Positions 45,401 to 56,049 of a stretch of 64,000 nucleotides of DNA are shown here, one piece after another; position 1 is the first letter of the stretch; the number at the start of each line of letters is the position of its first letter. Both the position numbers and the translations under genes were made by a program. The notes beneath the pieces are model-generated. The model saw only the letters and a program-made list of their open reading frames with translations, was not told where the DNA came from and did no database searches. The stretch comes from Telopea speciosissima (Eukaryota; Streptophyta; Magnoliopsida; Proteales; Proteaceae), in the NCBI RefSeq assembly GCF_018873765.1, contig NC_057925.1:5343568-5407567 (forward strand), in the 5' to 3' direction.

Positions 45401-45756
45401 GGTTGCTGAATGAACGCCTTACAGACCCTTCCATGCAAGAATCTTTCGAGTCTATTTTCCCAAAAGATAATCCCAAGAACACAAGGTTTTCGATTAACTT
45501 CTTTACTTCCATTGGACTGGGTGGTATAACAGAAAATCTGCGGGAGTACTTGAAGAACATGCCTAGATTAATTATGCAACAACAGAAGGCAGTCTCAGCG
45601 TCAGAATCAGAATCAGATTCTGGTAAATCAGAGTCGTCTGAGTCTAACGACTCAAGTTCTGAATCTCAATCTGAATCTGTATCTGAGTCATCGAGTAGTG
45701 ATGATTCTGAAAGTGAAAGGGATAAGAGACGCCACAAACGTCGCAGGAGAGATTAA
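35983..45756 (+). CDS. CWC22: Pre-mRNA-splicing factor CWC22
   Basis: Seven coding exons: 35983-37227, 37335-37524, 39698-39801, 39893-39995, 40101-40396, 44982-45287 and 45376-45756. All junctions are GT-AG and in frame. They give 874 residues, near plant CWC22 length. Residues 1-296 are charged and Arg/Asp/Ser-rich, with a hexamer-encoded RDRDRD run. The MIF4G domain starts at [12 protein letters not shown] (297) and includes GRGLFCRS, then [46 protein letters not shown] and [14 protein letters not shown]. An acidic run follows, then the MA3 domain ([20 protein letters not shown] to [32 protein letters not shown]) and the [19 protein letters not shown] motif. The tail is Ser/Glu-rich and basic. 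CWC22 works in the activated spliceosome and positions eIF4A3 for exon-junction-complex assembly (family knowledge). All conserved motifs are intact. Introns 2 and 5 hold transposons. A broken copy of its last intron and exon lies at 52.2 kb. Confidence 0.96.
36457..36490 (+). repeat. Hexanucleotide repeat (AGGGAC)n coding RDRDRD in CWC22
   Basis: About five copies of cagggacaggg-type hexamers, slightly imperfect, in frame in the RS-like N-terminal region, giving alternating Arg-Asp. Such repeats change length in multiples of two residues without breaking the frame. Confidence 0.8.
37878..38058 (+). mobile_element. Au-type SINE, copy 3 (intact)
   Basis: Box A-like cttggcgcaatggttaag, box B-like ggttcgaatc, a core ggggtaaggctgcattcat, and the 3' end gggagctttgtgcactggg with a T run. 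Flanked by perfect 11-bp duplications AAGATTGCTAG at 37867-37877 and 38059-38069. In CWC22 intron 2, sense orientation. Confidence 0.95.
38476..38982. mobile_element. MITE with atttcaatttc ends (PIF/Harbinger-like)
   Basis: The left end gatttctatttctatttc and its continuation aatttcatgg pair with the complement of the right end gaaattgaaatcgaaatcac. The interior repeats gaaattgaaa words. Superfamily by resemblance only. In CWC22 intron 2. Confidence 0.6.
39175..39325 (+). mobile_element. Au-type SINE, copy 4
   Basis: Box A-like tttgtgcaatggtaagg, box B-like gggttcaagttgg, a core gggggtaagactgcg, and a 3' end gggagcctcatgcactgggg. No clear target duplication. In CWC22 intron 2, sense orientation. 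Confidence 0.88.
41070..41437. mobile_element. hAT-type MITE, CATAGTTGTC family, copy 2 (intact)
   Basis: The ends CATAGTTGTCATGGCGTC and GACGCCGTGACAACTATG are near-perfect inverted repeats. Perfect 8-bp duplications GTAAAAAT (41062-41069 and 41438-41445) identify hAT. The interior repeats ttcgatttcttcttccctc words and catggcgac. 368 bp, in CWC22 intron 5. Confidence 0.93.
41590..42245 (+). mobile_element. RTE LINE 3'-terminal fragment
   Basis: Reads the end of RTE ORF2: [113 protein letters not shown]. It closes with GGATCC...ccccatttagttggg and a (TTG)n tail. About 150 codons (41719-42177) are still open. 5'-truncated, in CWC22 intron 5, sense orientation. Confidence 0.92.
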
Positions 45757-46799
45757 GATTCTTTGGGTGTGGCTTTGGGGTCAGGGAGCAGATGCATTGA
45801 CAGAAGTACTTGTAGAAGTTGAAACTGCTTATCCCGGTGCGGGCTTCTAGCCTGATGGCTATCTCATGTTAGGATTGTATCTTTTGTTATTTGTATGATG
45901 GAACTACACCATTTGTTCCTTCTAAATGTAGTTGATTATACAGTTTTGGTTCTAAAGTCTCTCAATCCACTGTTTTATAATGCCATTAAAAAATGGTGTC
46001 TATTCTTTATCTAATATGGAAGGGAGTCTAGGCTTTTGACACTTTGATAATAGAACATCCGATGTATTAATAGTCCAAAGATTCTCTCTGCTGCATTATA
46101 TTGTGTAGTTTTTAAAACTAAATCAAGCATCAAACAAACGAATTTGCAGATAGATCATCGGGTGAGGCGGCAATCTAACCATGTCAGGCAGTGGTCAACT
46201 CCTTCCCTCACTTCTGTCTCACTTCATATCCCAAGCGGATTGTGATTCCAATGTGAAACAAATTTTTGGGCTTTTGTAAGTCTTGTGAAGTAAAGAAAGC
46301 AACAAAACAAGGAAAAAAGAGTTTAGTTAGGTTAGTTCTCACTCTATGACTAATATCGCTAATCTGAACTGTTCGACTAATAATGTTTCTTTTAACTTTA
46401 CAATTACAAATTTGGCTTTGTAGTCAAATATTGTGAATGGGATTGAAGTTTTGGGAGTGGGGTTCGACATTCCTCGGAAGTAGATCTGCAAGCATGCACG
46501 CTTTGCAATAACGGCTACCGGGGTAATCCAAGTTTGCCAAGTGGCAAAACAAAATTAGTTAACGGTATCGGCACCAGTATAGGTCGCTGGTGATACTGAT
46601 GCTGATGCCGATGCTGGTACTAATATCGATATGTCTCAGCTGTATCGAGTTGATATTGGATCAAAACAGCGTTTTTTTAAGCCAAAAAATTAGTTGTCCA
46701 TACCACATTGGCTGATCTGTATCGATCAGGTATCGGTATCAGTTACGGCCAATCTACTACTGATACCTAAAACCATGTTACCAGCACGACAAGCTGGCA
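45757..46799. other. CWC22 3' flank
   Basis: Begins with the 3' UTR of CWC22; no clear AATAAA is seen in the first 300 bases. About 46560-46760 is a gatactgatgctgatgccga-type repeat resembling MITE debris near 8.2 kb. No gene. Confidence 0.45.
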
Positions 46800-47330
46800 C
46801 TTTCAAGTGTAATAATAGGGATTGAAGATCGAAGTAAATTGAATTTTTCATTGCTAATGAGGGTATTATATACAAAAGAGAATGCAATAAACTAATATTT
46901 ACATCGTGAAAGAATCTAACAAATAAAGAATAAATGCAATGAAAGAAAGATACATAACAGGCAGGCCGATATTCTGTACACGTGGAGGATATGTTCAATA
47001 CTCTCCCTCAAGTTGGAAACTGGACGTCACAAACCTTATCAAGAAGATTATATAGGTCAGACTCTCCTAAAGCTTTATTGAGAATATCAACAACTTGGTG
47101 CTTAGAAGGAGCGAAAGAAATCTTGATGTATAAAATGATAATCGATTTCGATATGCTTCGTTCTTTCGTGTAGATGTGTGGCATGAAATACGAGGATCAG
47201 AGAGCAATTATTGGAGCCAATTAGTGATTTCAAAAGTAGTACCTATCCATGGTACGATATTTGGCTTCAACAGAGAACTGAGAGACAATATGATATTTCT
47301 TTGACTTCCAAGAGATGGGGACTTTGTAAG
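46800..47330 (-). mobile_element. Copia LTR-retrotransposon 3'-end remnant (RNase H, PPT, LTR piece)
   Basis: On the minus strand 47330 to 47000 reads the RNase H C-terminus: PISWKSKKYHIVSQFSVEAK, HERTKHIEIDYHF and SKHQVVDILNKALGESDLYN, then CDVQFPT-stop. A polypurine tract AACTTGAGGGAGAG (about 47015-47002) and LTR sequence from TATTGAACATATCC follow. The SPISWKSKK and VVDILNKALG motifs place it near copia Ale types. Stops are present. More worn copia-like DNA may extend to about 47830. Confidence 0.8.
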
Positions 47331-48055
47331 GGTTTGGGCTTGAATGGTTTTTGAGGATATCATTTCTTTGAATCTATAAACCATACAAGATCGTAGCTAT
47401 CAAACTAAAAATATAAAGTTTTTCCATAGTCCACGTACAACTCAAATCTTCCATAATGAATCCTGTAAACTGCTATAATACTTAGAACGATTAACTCTGC
47501 TAAAGACAAACCTAATTAAACTATTGAAAGTTTAGTCCATAGAGATGCCATTACAGTACCAATCACGATACATGTTTGATAACTAGCATATATACCAAGA
47601 TATATAAAGAGTTCTGAGACATCACTTGCTCTTATGGTCTCTCAAAAGTTGGCATACACTGATAAACATGAGCTTATATCTCCACTGCTTTGACAATAGA
47701 AAAGGAAAGGGAACTCCCTTTTCTGTTTTTTTCCCCTTTGGAAGAGGAAATGATATAGATATACAAAAGAACTTTGACACATGCTGTATGTCTCCTATAT
47801 ATACTTGTCAGAAAAAGAAAAAGACCTAGTTTCCCTCCACCGAAGGTGGGAGGAGAAGACAGGAATGGGTATCAGGAAGGTATTTTGGAACATACAAAAA
47901 CTCTAGGAGCGATTTGTGAACCTTAGATTGGTGGGCGTGAACCGCACCCTATGGATGGAGGAAAACCTTGGCCAAAAGAAAATGTTTAAAGGGTTAAAAA
48001 TTTACTATTTCAATAAACCTTAATGGATAATGAGCAACCATGTAGTGGTACTTAG
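47331..48055. other. Intergenic, possible worn copia DNA
   Basis: Adjacent to the copia remnant on its 5' side; I see no motif solid enough to assign. Otherwise AT-rich. Confidence 0.35.
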
Positions 48056-48196
48056 CATAGTTGTCAAGGTCTATGCTCCTTGACAACTATGGTCACCTAG
48101 GTGGGCGTATTGATTGCCTAGATCGTCTAGTTGGTGTCACCCAACATCCAGGTACTCTCCAACACCTTGGGTTGCCTAGAAGCCGTGGTAACTATG
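48056..48196. mobile_element. hAT-type MITE, CATAGTTGTC family, copy 3
   Basis: Begins CATAGTTGTCAAGG and ends GCCGTGGTAACTATG. Flanks gtacttag and gtacctgg match at 6 of 8. 141 bp. Confidence 0.78.
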
Positions 48197-48476
48197 GTAC
48201 CTGGATGGATCCTTATGAAAAGGATTCTACACTTATCTCAGGACCAATAACCTAAAATGGATAAGTGCCAAAACAGGATGAAAATTTTCTAGTCGAAGTC
48301 TAGAGAGTTTCTCTATACTAAAGCAAATATTTGCCATGTGGCTGATTAGATAGAGTTTGAAATTTTATAGATAAGTAGATCCTAACATGGAAAAAAAGAA
48401 CATTTCTAAACAAAAATGAATGGCATTCAATATAAAAGAATATGTAAATACATGGGATGCTAGGTATATAATTGAT

Positions 48477-48612
48477 GGGAGAATGTTCTCTGTGCCACAG
48501 CGTAGGTTGCGCCCAGGCACATGGGCAGCCTGTGCAAAGGGCAGGGTGGTTATTGCACCCACCCCCATGTGCTTGGGCACAGCCTGCGTTGCGACACGGA
48601 GAATAGCGCCCC
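48477..48612. mobile_element. Mutator-type foldback MITE
   Basis: A nearly complete hairpin: left arm with tctgtgccacagcgtagg and gcccaggcacatggg, right arm with cccatgtgcttgggcacag and cctgcgttgcgacacgg. Perfect 9-bp duplications ATAATTGAT at 48468-48476 and 48613-48621 indicate Mutator-type insertion. 136 bp. Confidence 0.9.
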
Positions 48613-49278
48613 ATAATTGATATTAGTAATTGGAGATTATATAGCTGACACAAAAAATAAGAAGATATATAGTTGAACCTAAGTTCAAAATTTGACATGT
48701 GGCCAATCTAGACCAATTTTTAGATATCCATATGGTCAAAATTGCCATATCACATTTTCATGTGGCAAAACATGATGTTAGTCTAAGATCACTCTCTAGT
48801 CTTGCTAGGTTGGAAAAACTTTCGCCTTCAAATATTAGGAAAATGCCTCACATGGAAACTATATGGTACTTGTTTTATAACTTATGAAACTTATGGTCAA
48901 TCCCTAACAGATCCTCTCTCCTAGGCAAGCAGTATGGGCCCTTTGGCTTGTGGTCCATGTCTCCAATACCCTTCAATTGTTGTAATTGTGTTCATTGAAA
49001 AAATTTCCACACAAGATCAAGCCCAAATCAGCACCCTAAAGATGGACTTGTCCTATACAAGTCACCCTTCCTAAAATCCGTGATCAAAAGTTTTTAAGTT
49101 TAATTATATAGACTCATTACCAATACATGACCTTGTGATTCAGCATATGCCCAACTAAACACAATTTATGTTCTAAACCAATTAGAATTGATACTATACC
49201 TTCTTAGACATTCATTATGCATGAGATTGAGGAGCATATTCACAATGATATTTTCATCACAAAATAAACATTTATAGA
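48613..49278. other. Intergenic, nothing recognised
   Basis: AT-rich. It shares tttgacatgtggccaat-type words with 32.8 kb. No gene. Confidence 0.35.
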
Positions 49279-49800
49279 ACTAGTTGTTCTTCTTTTCATC
49301 AATACCAGTCTGTCTACAAGTAAAATGATATTACCATAAAATTATCACGGAAATCTATGAATGTGGGTTGTGAAGAATAATAATGAGACATGGGAGGAAA
49401 CCAATAAGCCAAGTAAATACATATTTATTAGTGTCTCATGAAATCAAAACAGAACAACAATCATTTTCTGTAAAAGATGAAAATTTATTGTTTCTCCATC
49501 CTTGTCCTCCTCATCTTTGATGTGTTAGAACAACCTCTTGATACTCTTATTCCTCTTCTTCTAGTTCGTTATTGTCATTTAAGATTTTTCAACAACCAAT
49601 TCTAATAATTTTTAGGAATAGAGTCAAAATGATACAACCCTTCTTCATATACTTAGAACTAGTCATTTCTCTTTTGATCAATATCAATTTGTCTACAGAT
49701 AACATGGAAATTTATGCGTGTTGGTTATGAAGAATGATACTGAGACATGGGAGGAAACCAATAATCCAAGTAAGTACATATGTGATCACGAAATATTAAT
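49279..49800. repeat. Degenerate direct duplication of about 380 bp period
   Basis: The segment gagacatgggaggaaaccaa with flanking tatgaagaat...ccaagtaa occurs at about 49384-49435 and again at about 49740-49790. The lead-in gaactagt...atcaata also repeats (49278 and 49665), as does gatactctta after each. Identity is patchy, so it is old. Confidence 0.7.
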
Positions 49801-49873
49801 AAACGTGCATTTTCCAATTGTAATTCTATGATAATGATGATACTGTATCTGCTAATATAGTTCGCCATATAGT

Positions 49874-50152
49874 CTACAAGCATATCATGATACTCTTATC
49901 TTTTTTTCCTTCCACTTCTTTGTTTGGGGTAAAAAACCCTCTACATATTTTCATATATTCTTGAGATAGAGCTTGCCGATTTAAAGCCAGTTTATCTATG
50001 GTAGGAGTGGTGTAATTAGGTAATTTCCATTTTAGATCGATTCTTTCCATGTGTGGTAGGAGTTGCCGTCGAGAATCCTCCTTAGGTTCCTTGCCTCTTA
50101 TATATATTATCATATGTAATATTGAAGTTTGTCTCACCATATCCATCTTCAA
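49874..50152 (-). CDS. 92-residue ORF of unknown origin
   Basis: An open frame with sensible composition, including KWKLPNYTTPTIDKLALNRQ and ALSQEYMKICRGFF. I do not recognise the family. It could be a remnant of a transposon or of a lost gene. It overlaps the end of the second unit of the duplicated region. No promoter or splice evidence. Confidence 0.25.
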   Translation of the reverse strand: MKMDMVRQTSILHMIIYIRGKEPKEDSRRQLLPHMERIDLKWKLPNYTTPTIDKLALNRQALSQEYMKICRGFFTPNKEVEGKKDKSIMICL

Positions 50153-50299
50153 ATTGTCCAGTTAAAGATTTTTTTTTTTCTTCTTATTGTGACTACACTT
50201 TCAGTATATCCAAGTCTCTGAATCTAGGATCATGTTCTAATGCAGATTTTAAAAAAAAAAACAGAACTTACAGAGTGGTCCAAAGACTACTGATGGGAT

Positions 50300-50902
50300 G
50301 ATTACCAAAAACTCCTGATGCTTTGCGGTTTCACTTTTTGGGTAAAGCTATTTGGAACCAACCGGTTTGTTGTAACTGGACCAAGAAAATAGCACAGGAA
50401 ATTTGTGTAAAGGAAAATTTCTCTCGACTCAAAGTCGCAAAATGAGGCTATGACAAAAAAAAAAATTGGTCGCCTAAGAACAGGACACAGATTTATCCAA
50501 GAACACAACCTTGCATCATAGTACCCACGTGAGAATCTTGAGAAGCGCATCAAACAGTTGGAGAAGAAGGCCAAGAGTAAACGCTCTGCAGCAACTAAAC
50601 GTCCTCGACCATCTGCACCTGCTGTTTGCTGCTTCCCAGAATTCCATGTCTGAGACTACTACTAGTCTTCACCAGCAATCTGATTTGTTGCCGGATCGAA
50701 TTGCGCCCTATTTGGGTTCAGCGGCTAGGCGGTTTGGCTTGCAAGTCCCTTCTTCTCTAGCCCCTATAGAAATTCATCTTTGGGATTGTATGGGGTTACT
50801 GAAAACCCAGTCAATTATGGTGGAAACCTAAGCCCAACTAGGTCTCACCTGTACTCTGCTCACCCTTCACAGCCTTCGCAATCTTCTGGACTTTACAGAT
50901 AG
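50300..50902 (+). pseudogene. FRIGIDA-like (FRL) C-terminal fragment
   Basis: Pieces of the C-terminal part of a FRIGIDA-family protein appear in three frames. TKKIAQEICVKENF (50379) is followed by SKSQNEAMTKK, then FIQEHNLAS with a stop where Glu is expected, YPRENLEKRIKQLEKKAKSK and RSAATKRPRPSAPAV. A frameshift leads into AASQNSMSETTTSL. A second leads to LYGVTENPVNYGG and, in the final part, SHLYSAHPSQPSQSSGLYR with a stop at 50902. YPRE..EKRIKQLEK and the closing SGLYR are family features. FRL proteins relate to flowering-time control; this one cannot make a protein. The following 3' flank may be its former UTR. Confidence 0.82.
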
Positions 50903-51928
50903 GTCCTTGAGCTATGGTGTATATGGTTTAGAAAGCTTTCTTGCCTTTCTTCTCAAATGGCATCTATGTTACAAAGAGCAGATATGTTCATGTTCATGTC
51001 TTGCAGAAGTTAAACATAGTTGTTTTGCTATATCTTCTGAATTTTGTTGGGTTCATACTCCATTTGGGTCGTTTCATACTCTCTTTTCTACTAATTAATG
51101 ACAGTTTTATGGGTAATTGTTCTAAAATTTTTCTATTTGTTAGAAGCTTCATGTTGATGCTCTTCATTGTGTTTATTCGTTTTGGAGATCAGTTTGAAAA
51201 TTTTTTGCTTCTACACTTGTAGCAGGAATGTTCTTCGTTACCCTTCTGGTAGCCAATGAAATGGAATAATTCACTTCTCCTTTGGGTTCATAAATAGCTT
51301 CCTAGGTTTTAGTATTTTCTAAAATACCTTTTAAGATCTTATTTCCTTGGTTGCATTCCTTTTACAAGTGTAGCAGCAAAGTTTTGTCCGAGACTAGTCT
51401 GTAGATTTCATGTTTATTACACAAGGTTAGTACGACTCCTTAAATGCATTGGTTGTTGCTGTTATGTGAGACTAGAGGCTCTCCTTGCCTCTGCCATTGA
51501 ATGCTCATAACCATTTTCTTCCCAACTTTGAATCCTTCCTTTTGTAGACTAAGTAGGTATGAGTGTGTGGCTGGATTTTGTTGTTGACATGGGTATCCGT
51601 GATGGCTGTGCCAGACTGAATAGTATTGTTATAGGATTTGGATCCTTGAGGTCTGCCGTTGAGTGGCCATCATGCTGTGCTCTCAACTCCCAGTGGATTT
51701 GATTTATGCAAATAAATCATTGGTTGAAGGGCTCAATTCAAAATTCAAAATTACTGTTCAAAATTCAAAAATGTCAGGTTGCCATTAAATATGACCATTT
51801 CTGTGATTGAACTCATTACGAACCTCCAAAATGAGTACAAGCAAGTTATCCCCTAAGATTAGCTAAGTTTCCTTTCAACGTGTATGTCTCTATTTTACAA
51901 ATATTTCTAAATAGTAGAAGGTAAAACA
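50903..51928. other. Flank of the FRIGIDA-like fragment
   Basis: Probable former 3' UTR and flank, T-rich, with short frames that resemble no family. Confidence 0.35.
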
Positions 51929-52098
51929 TGAATTTTTTCCCTCTCTTGTCCGCTGCCCAGACAGGACCATGCTGTCCCCTCACATGGGGGCATGAAATGA
52001 CGACTTAACCTTGCCCTGGCAGTGTGTTCAGGCAGGGGGTTAGGTCGTCATTAATTTCACACCCCATGTGAGGACAGGACCGGAGAGGATAATGATTC
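51929..52098. mobile_element. Mutator-type foldback MITE
   Basis: Arms gtcccctcacatgggggcat and gaaatgacgacttaacc pair with complements gttaggtcgtcattaatttc and caccccatgtgaggac. The ends tgaattttttccctctc and gagaggataatgattc are inverted. Perfect 9-bp duplications GGTAAAACA at 51920-51928 and 52099-52107. 170 bp. Confidence 0.9.
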
Positions 52099-52194
52099 GG
52101 TAAAACAGTAAAACATAGGTCCATAAGAATTCATATGGAGTACAGATTCAAGTTTTGTAGGTTTCCAACATATTATCTCTAGTGAAGAATTTGA

Positions 52195-52575
52195 AAGCTC
52201 ATTTCATTTTGCTACTCTCTTCTTTATAACATACACACGTTGTTCCCATCTTCATAGAGAAACAAAACATCATCATATCTATTTTGGGTGTCATAAGCAT
52301 TATTTTATCTGTTCCCTTCTTTGATGTTTTTCTTCTCACTACTGTAATATGTTCTGTAATGGCAGTAAATTGTCCAAGCACCTTGGAATTCATTTGCGGA
52401 ATGAAGAATCTTTTGATTCTATTTCGTGTCACAAAAGATAACCCGAAGAGCATAAGATTTTTGATAAATTCTTTTAGGATTGAGTGGCATAACAGAAAAA
52501 AAATCCATGAATAGTCCAGAACATACCTAAGCTAACAATGCAACAACAGAAGGCGGTCTCAAGTCTCGGATTCAG
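52195..52575 (+). pseudogene. Degenerate copy of the CWC22 last intron and last exon
   Basis: Aligns by eye to 45215-45600: gcattattttatctgttccc matches gcattattttgtctgtttcc, then ctgtaatatgttctgtaatg and the acceptor ggcag. Exon-derived runs are tgtccaagcaccttggaatt, acaaaagataacccgaagag, tggcataacagaaa and atgcaacaacagaaggcggt. A deletion of about 25 bases, frameshifts and stops break it. Because intron sequence is included, the copy was made from DNA and not by retroposition. About 6.4 kb from the source exon, same orientation. Confidence 0.88.
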
Positions 52576-52919
52576 TCCTCTCTTGGGAATGTACATTTCA
52601 CAGTCACACTGCTTTCATCCATTTTTCCTTTATTAGTTGAGTTGATGAATTATTGTTGAAGATGATAATGATGCAAAGTACATTGCTCACTCAACCCCAC
52701 ACACTCTTCAGACCCACATCAATGTAATAAACACAACTTGCCTATGGCTCTCCAACCCCTATTTATGTTGTGAGAGAGAGAGAGAGAGCTATGGAGACCT
52801 TGTGTTTTTGTGTGCTTTTTGTCCTCTTCATGTAGTGTGATGATATAGTTTGATGATATACTTTGTCTAAATTTAGGCTGTGTTTAGTATGCATTTTTGG
52901 AATGCTTTCTACGTTTGGT
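52576..52919. other. Intergenic, nothing recognised
   Basis: Includes a GA microsatellite (about 52771-52789) and ggctgtgtttagtatgcatt (about 52878), a phrase like the end of a common MITE. No gene. Confidence 0.4.
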
Positions 52920-52924
52920 ATTGC

Positions 52925-53321
52925 TGATAGAAATATTATGCGGAACACTCATGGAGATCAATGAGTATACGATAAATCCAGTGGTGTGATTGGCGTACCT
53001 GGATCCGTGGTTATGGTAGTCGAATTCTTGACGATCCCTGTCGCACACGAACTATTGGTTTGGTCTGCCCTCTTCCACTCAACTTTAGGTTTTCTCATTA
53101 GTTGTTACTTAATGGGCCAGTGACAACTATTTATAGTGGTGAGGGTAGGGACCAACTCTGCATAGAAACTAGGGTTTCCTTCCCATTAAGGAAACAATAC
53201 TTTAGGTCCACACATAGTAACTGGACTCATACCATTAAGGCAACCCCCATCAACACAACTGAACTGATTTTATTAAAAACAAAAGTGGGACTATGCCAGC
53301 CCACCTTATGGAAATCTTACA
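52925..53321 (-). repeat. Copia 3' LTR
   Basis: 397 bp, direct repeat of 63067-63463. Borders TG...CA (minus strand), with the target duplication ATTGC on its left at 52920-52924. Confidence 0.95.
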
Positions 53322-53335
53322 ATCTCCCACTTGGG
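53322..53335 (-). other. Copia polypurine tract
   Basis: On the minus strand CCAAGTGGGAGAT lies directly before the LTR start TGTAAG, the priming site for plus-strand DNA synthesis. Confidence 0.75.
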
Positions 53336-55624
53336 TTGCATATGTCACAAGTTTTGATTTTGAAAAACGCTTAAAAAAAGACTCTCTGGTTTAGACAAAC
53401 TGATTGTGGCCACAAAGATAGTGTTAACTAGAGTACACCTTAAACCTGATGCCTTGGTCCGAATGAAACTACAAACACCCAACAGTGCAGATCGTCACAT
53501 CTAAAGAGACATGGGATCTAACACGTCAAAGTGCTTATGGGCTCACCAACTTGGGCTGTATAGTATGAGAATGTGGTATGAAAAATGCATGATACAATGA
53601 TCAACATGTGGCCTCACCAACTTGGGCTGTACAGTATGAGAGTGTGGTATGGAAAATGCATGATACAATGATCAACATACCAATTTTCAAATGGGTCCAG
53701 GCTCAAAAATCGAATGAGCCCCACGAGACAAATACTGGAGGTCTCATTTACCATAAGCGTCGCCCAAACGCAAACACTTCACATAAGGAAGCTCGTTGAG
53801 ACTGGGTCCAAATGTCTCAACATACTAGTACACGTCCTCGAAACCGAAAGAGGCTCTTCTAGTAAACAAAATGTGCGTGTATTTACTGAAGGTCTCAAAT
53901 ATCATAGGAGACAAATACACCACATAGCCTCAAATATCTGAAGGAGACAAAAACAAGTGTACACAATAGAATCTGCATGCCTTTACTTAATAATTGGATG
54001 TGCGTGTATTGACTGGAACCTCATATACCGAATGAGGTAAATACATCACATATGATCTCAATTAATTCTCTATGAGACAATTAATCAAGTGTATACACAA
54101 TAAACAAATGGCCATAAAAAAATACATGTATATTCTTGAGAATAAAATGTCATAAAAAGACATGAATCTGAAATCAGTTGTAACTGTATACACAAGCAAA
54201 ACTCCCACTAATAAAATGCATCAAAAGAACTAATAAGTTCCTTATTACTGACATACTCCAAAAAAAAACTTTTGGAGTCAAGTCCTTAGTGAGAGAATCA
54301 ACAAACATACTATCTGTAGTAATGTACCATACTGAGTTTTGTGACTCACATACTTTATCTCTAACAAGGAAGCATAAATATCAAATTCTCTGAGTTAAAA
54401 TCTCAGCCATAGAGTCTAAACAGTGACATAATAATAAGCCACAAATCCATTGCTTGTATATAGAAAAGCAGTCGGTGTCTGTAAGACACTCTCTTAACAT
54501 ATAGCACCATCTGCCATCACAAACAGATATCCACATATAGTCTTTTAGGCCATCTTGGCAGTAACCTAATGTGCTACTCCAAGATTATTCAAATATAAAA
54601 TAAGCAATGTCAATCCACATGTATTTTTTAGGTTACATTAAACTACCAACATTAGATGCATAAAGAGTATTATTCACCTGAGTTCATTGAGTATTGGTAA
54701 ATCTGTTTTCTTTTACAATAAATCTTTTGAAACAAACCAAGAATACATATAATTCTATTATGATGAATTTTAATGCCTAAACATAAGAGGCTTCACCAAG
54801 ATCTTTTTACCAAAAAAGTTAATACTATTTTATCTGAAGTAAAATGGTAACATTATTAATTGCAGCAAGAATATCATCACTATAAAATAAAAGAAAAGAT
54901 TATCTAACTCCCACTGATCCTCAAATAAATCTTGTTAAACTAAGATAAGAATAACTGAATAATATACCATACAAGAAACATATTAAGTATTTTATCTCCA
55001 TTTAACTCAACTTGGATAACATAATTAGTAATTTATAATGTACTCATAAACACACTCACATTATTATAAGAACTGCATGTAAACAACACAAAATCTATGT
55101 AAGTGTTCTTTAAAGCTCATCATGAACAATAAATCTTCTGTTTACAGGCATAATGAATTTCTATTCCTAAGCACTCTCAATCAAAATAATACTTTTCTTG
55201 ATGGTCATGTCCATAATGTATATTATGACTATCAGACATAACCGATTTGACTCTTCCCACTTTTCATAAAGACATTTATGTTCAATGGAGCTGTCAGCCA
55301 ATGGCATGGGAGGTTTGTCAATTCTAAAATAGTAAAATCCATACTCACTGTAGCCATAGAAAACATTAAAGAATTCGTTCCATTCCCTAAATTGGAACCA
55401 TTCAAGATTTTGATGGAAGATAATTGGGAAATTAAAGTTAGTAAACATGATCACATAAAATTTACCAAAACATACAATATGCAATAATTGAAGGTATATC
55501 TATATCCCAATAATATGACAGAAACTGATTAATTTTGGGCTTATTAATTAGATTTATCCCAGTTTTATTTTCAGTAACTGTAGAAAAACATATACTGGGG
55601 AAAGATCCGGCGTCATCGGGGTCA

Positions 55625-55827
55625 CACCTATGGTGGCAAGATCACCCAACGCGCAGTGGAATCTCTCACATGCAAGGTGAGATGCTTGAAACAACACCAC
55701 TCTAAAGATTCCGTCACCTGTGGTGGTAAGACAAGAACCTCCAAAGTAGCGAAGCCCAAAATATCACCCTCACATCGTCAAGCGAAACCGACCAAATGAT
55801 GACTCACCTGTGGTGGCAAGAGCACAT
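55625..55827. repeat. Three copies of a cacctgtggtggcaag motif
   Basis: The motif cacctatggtggcaag appears at about 55625, with variants cacctgtggtggtaag (about 55719) and cacctgtggtggcaag (about 55806). Spacing is 94 and 87 bases. In the copia interior, left of the gypsy LTR. Confidence 0.6.
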
Positions 55828-56049
55828 TGTAGACACTGAATTTTGTCATCCCCCGACGATGATGACAACAGGACACGGACAGACATCGGTATCTCTCTCA
55901 AGAAGGACTCTTGTCCCTACATCTAAACCAAATCACCCTAACATCCCTAAAATGACTTATAAGACCCTTTTATCAAATGCTGAAGGAGGTACTGAAGAGT
56001 CAGAAGGGAGCCAAAAATCCAAAAAATAAGGAAAAATGGCACTGCGCTC

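Noticed and set aside
50522..50902. FRIGIDA-like region as a working gene
   Set aside because: An in-frame stop and at least two frameshifts break the only conserved part.
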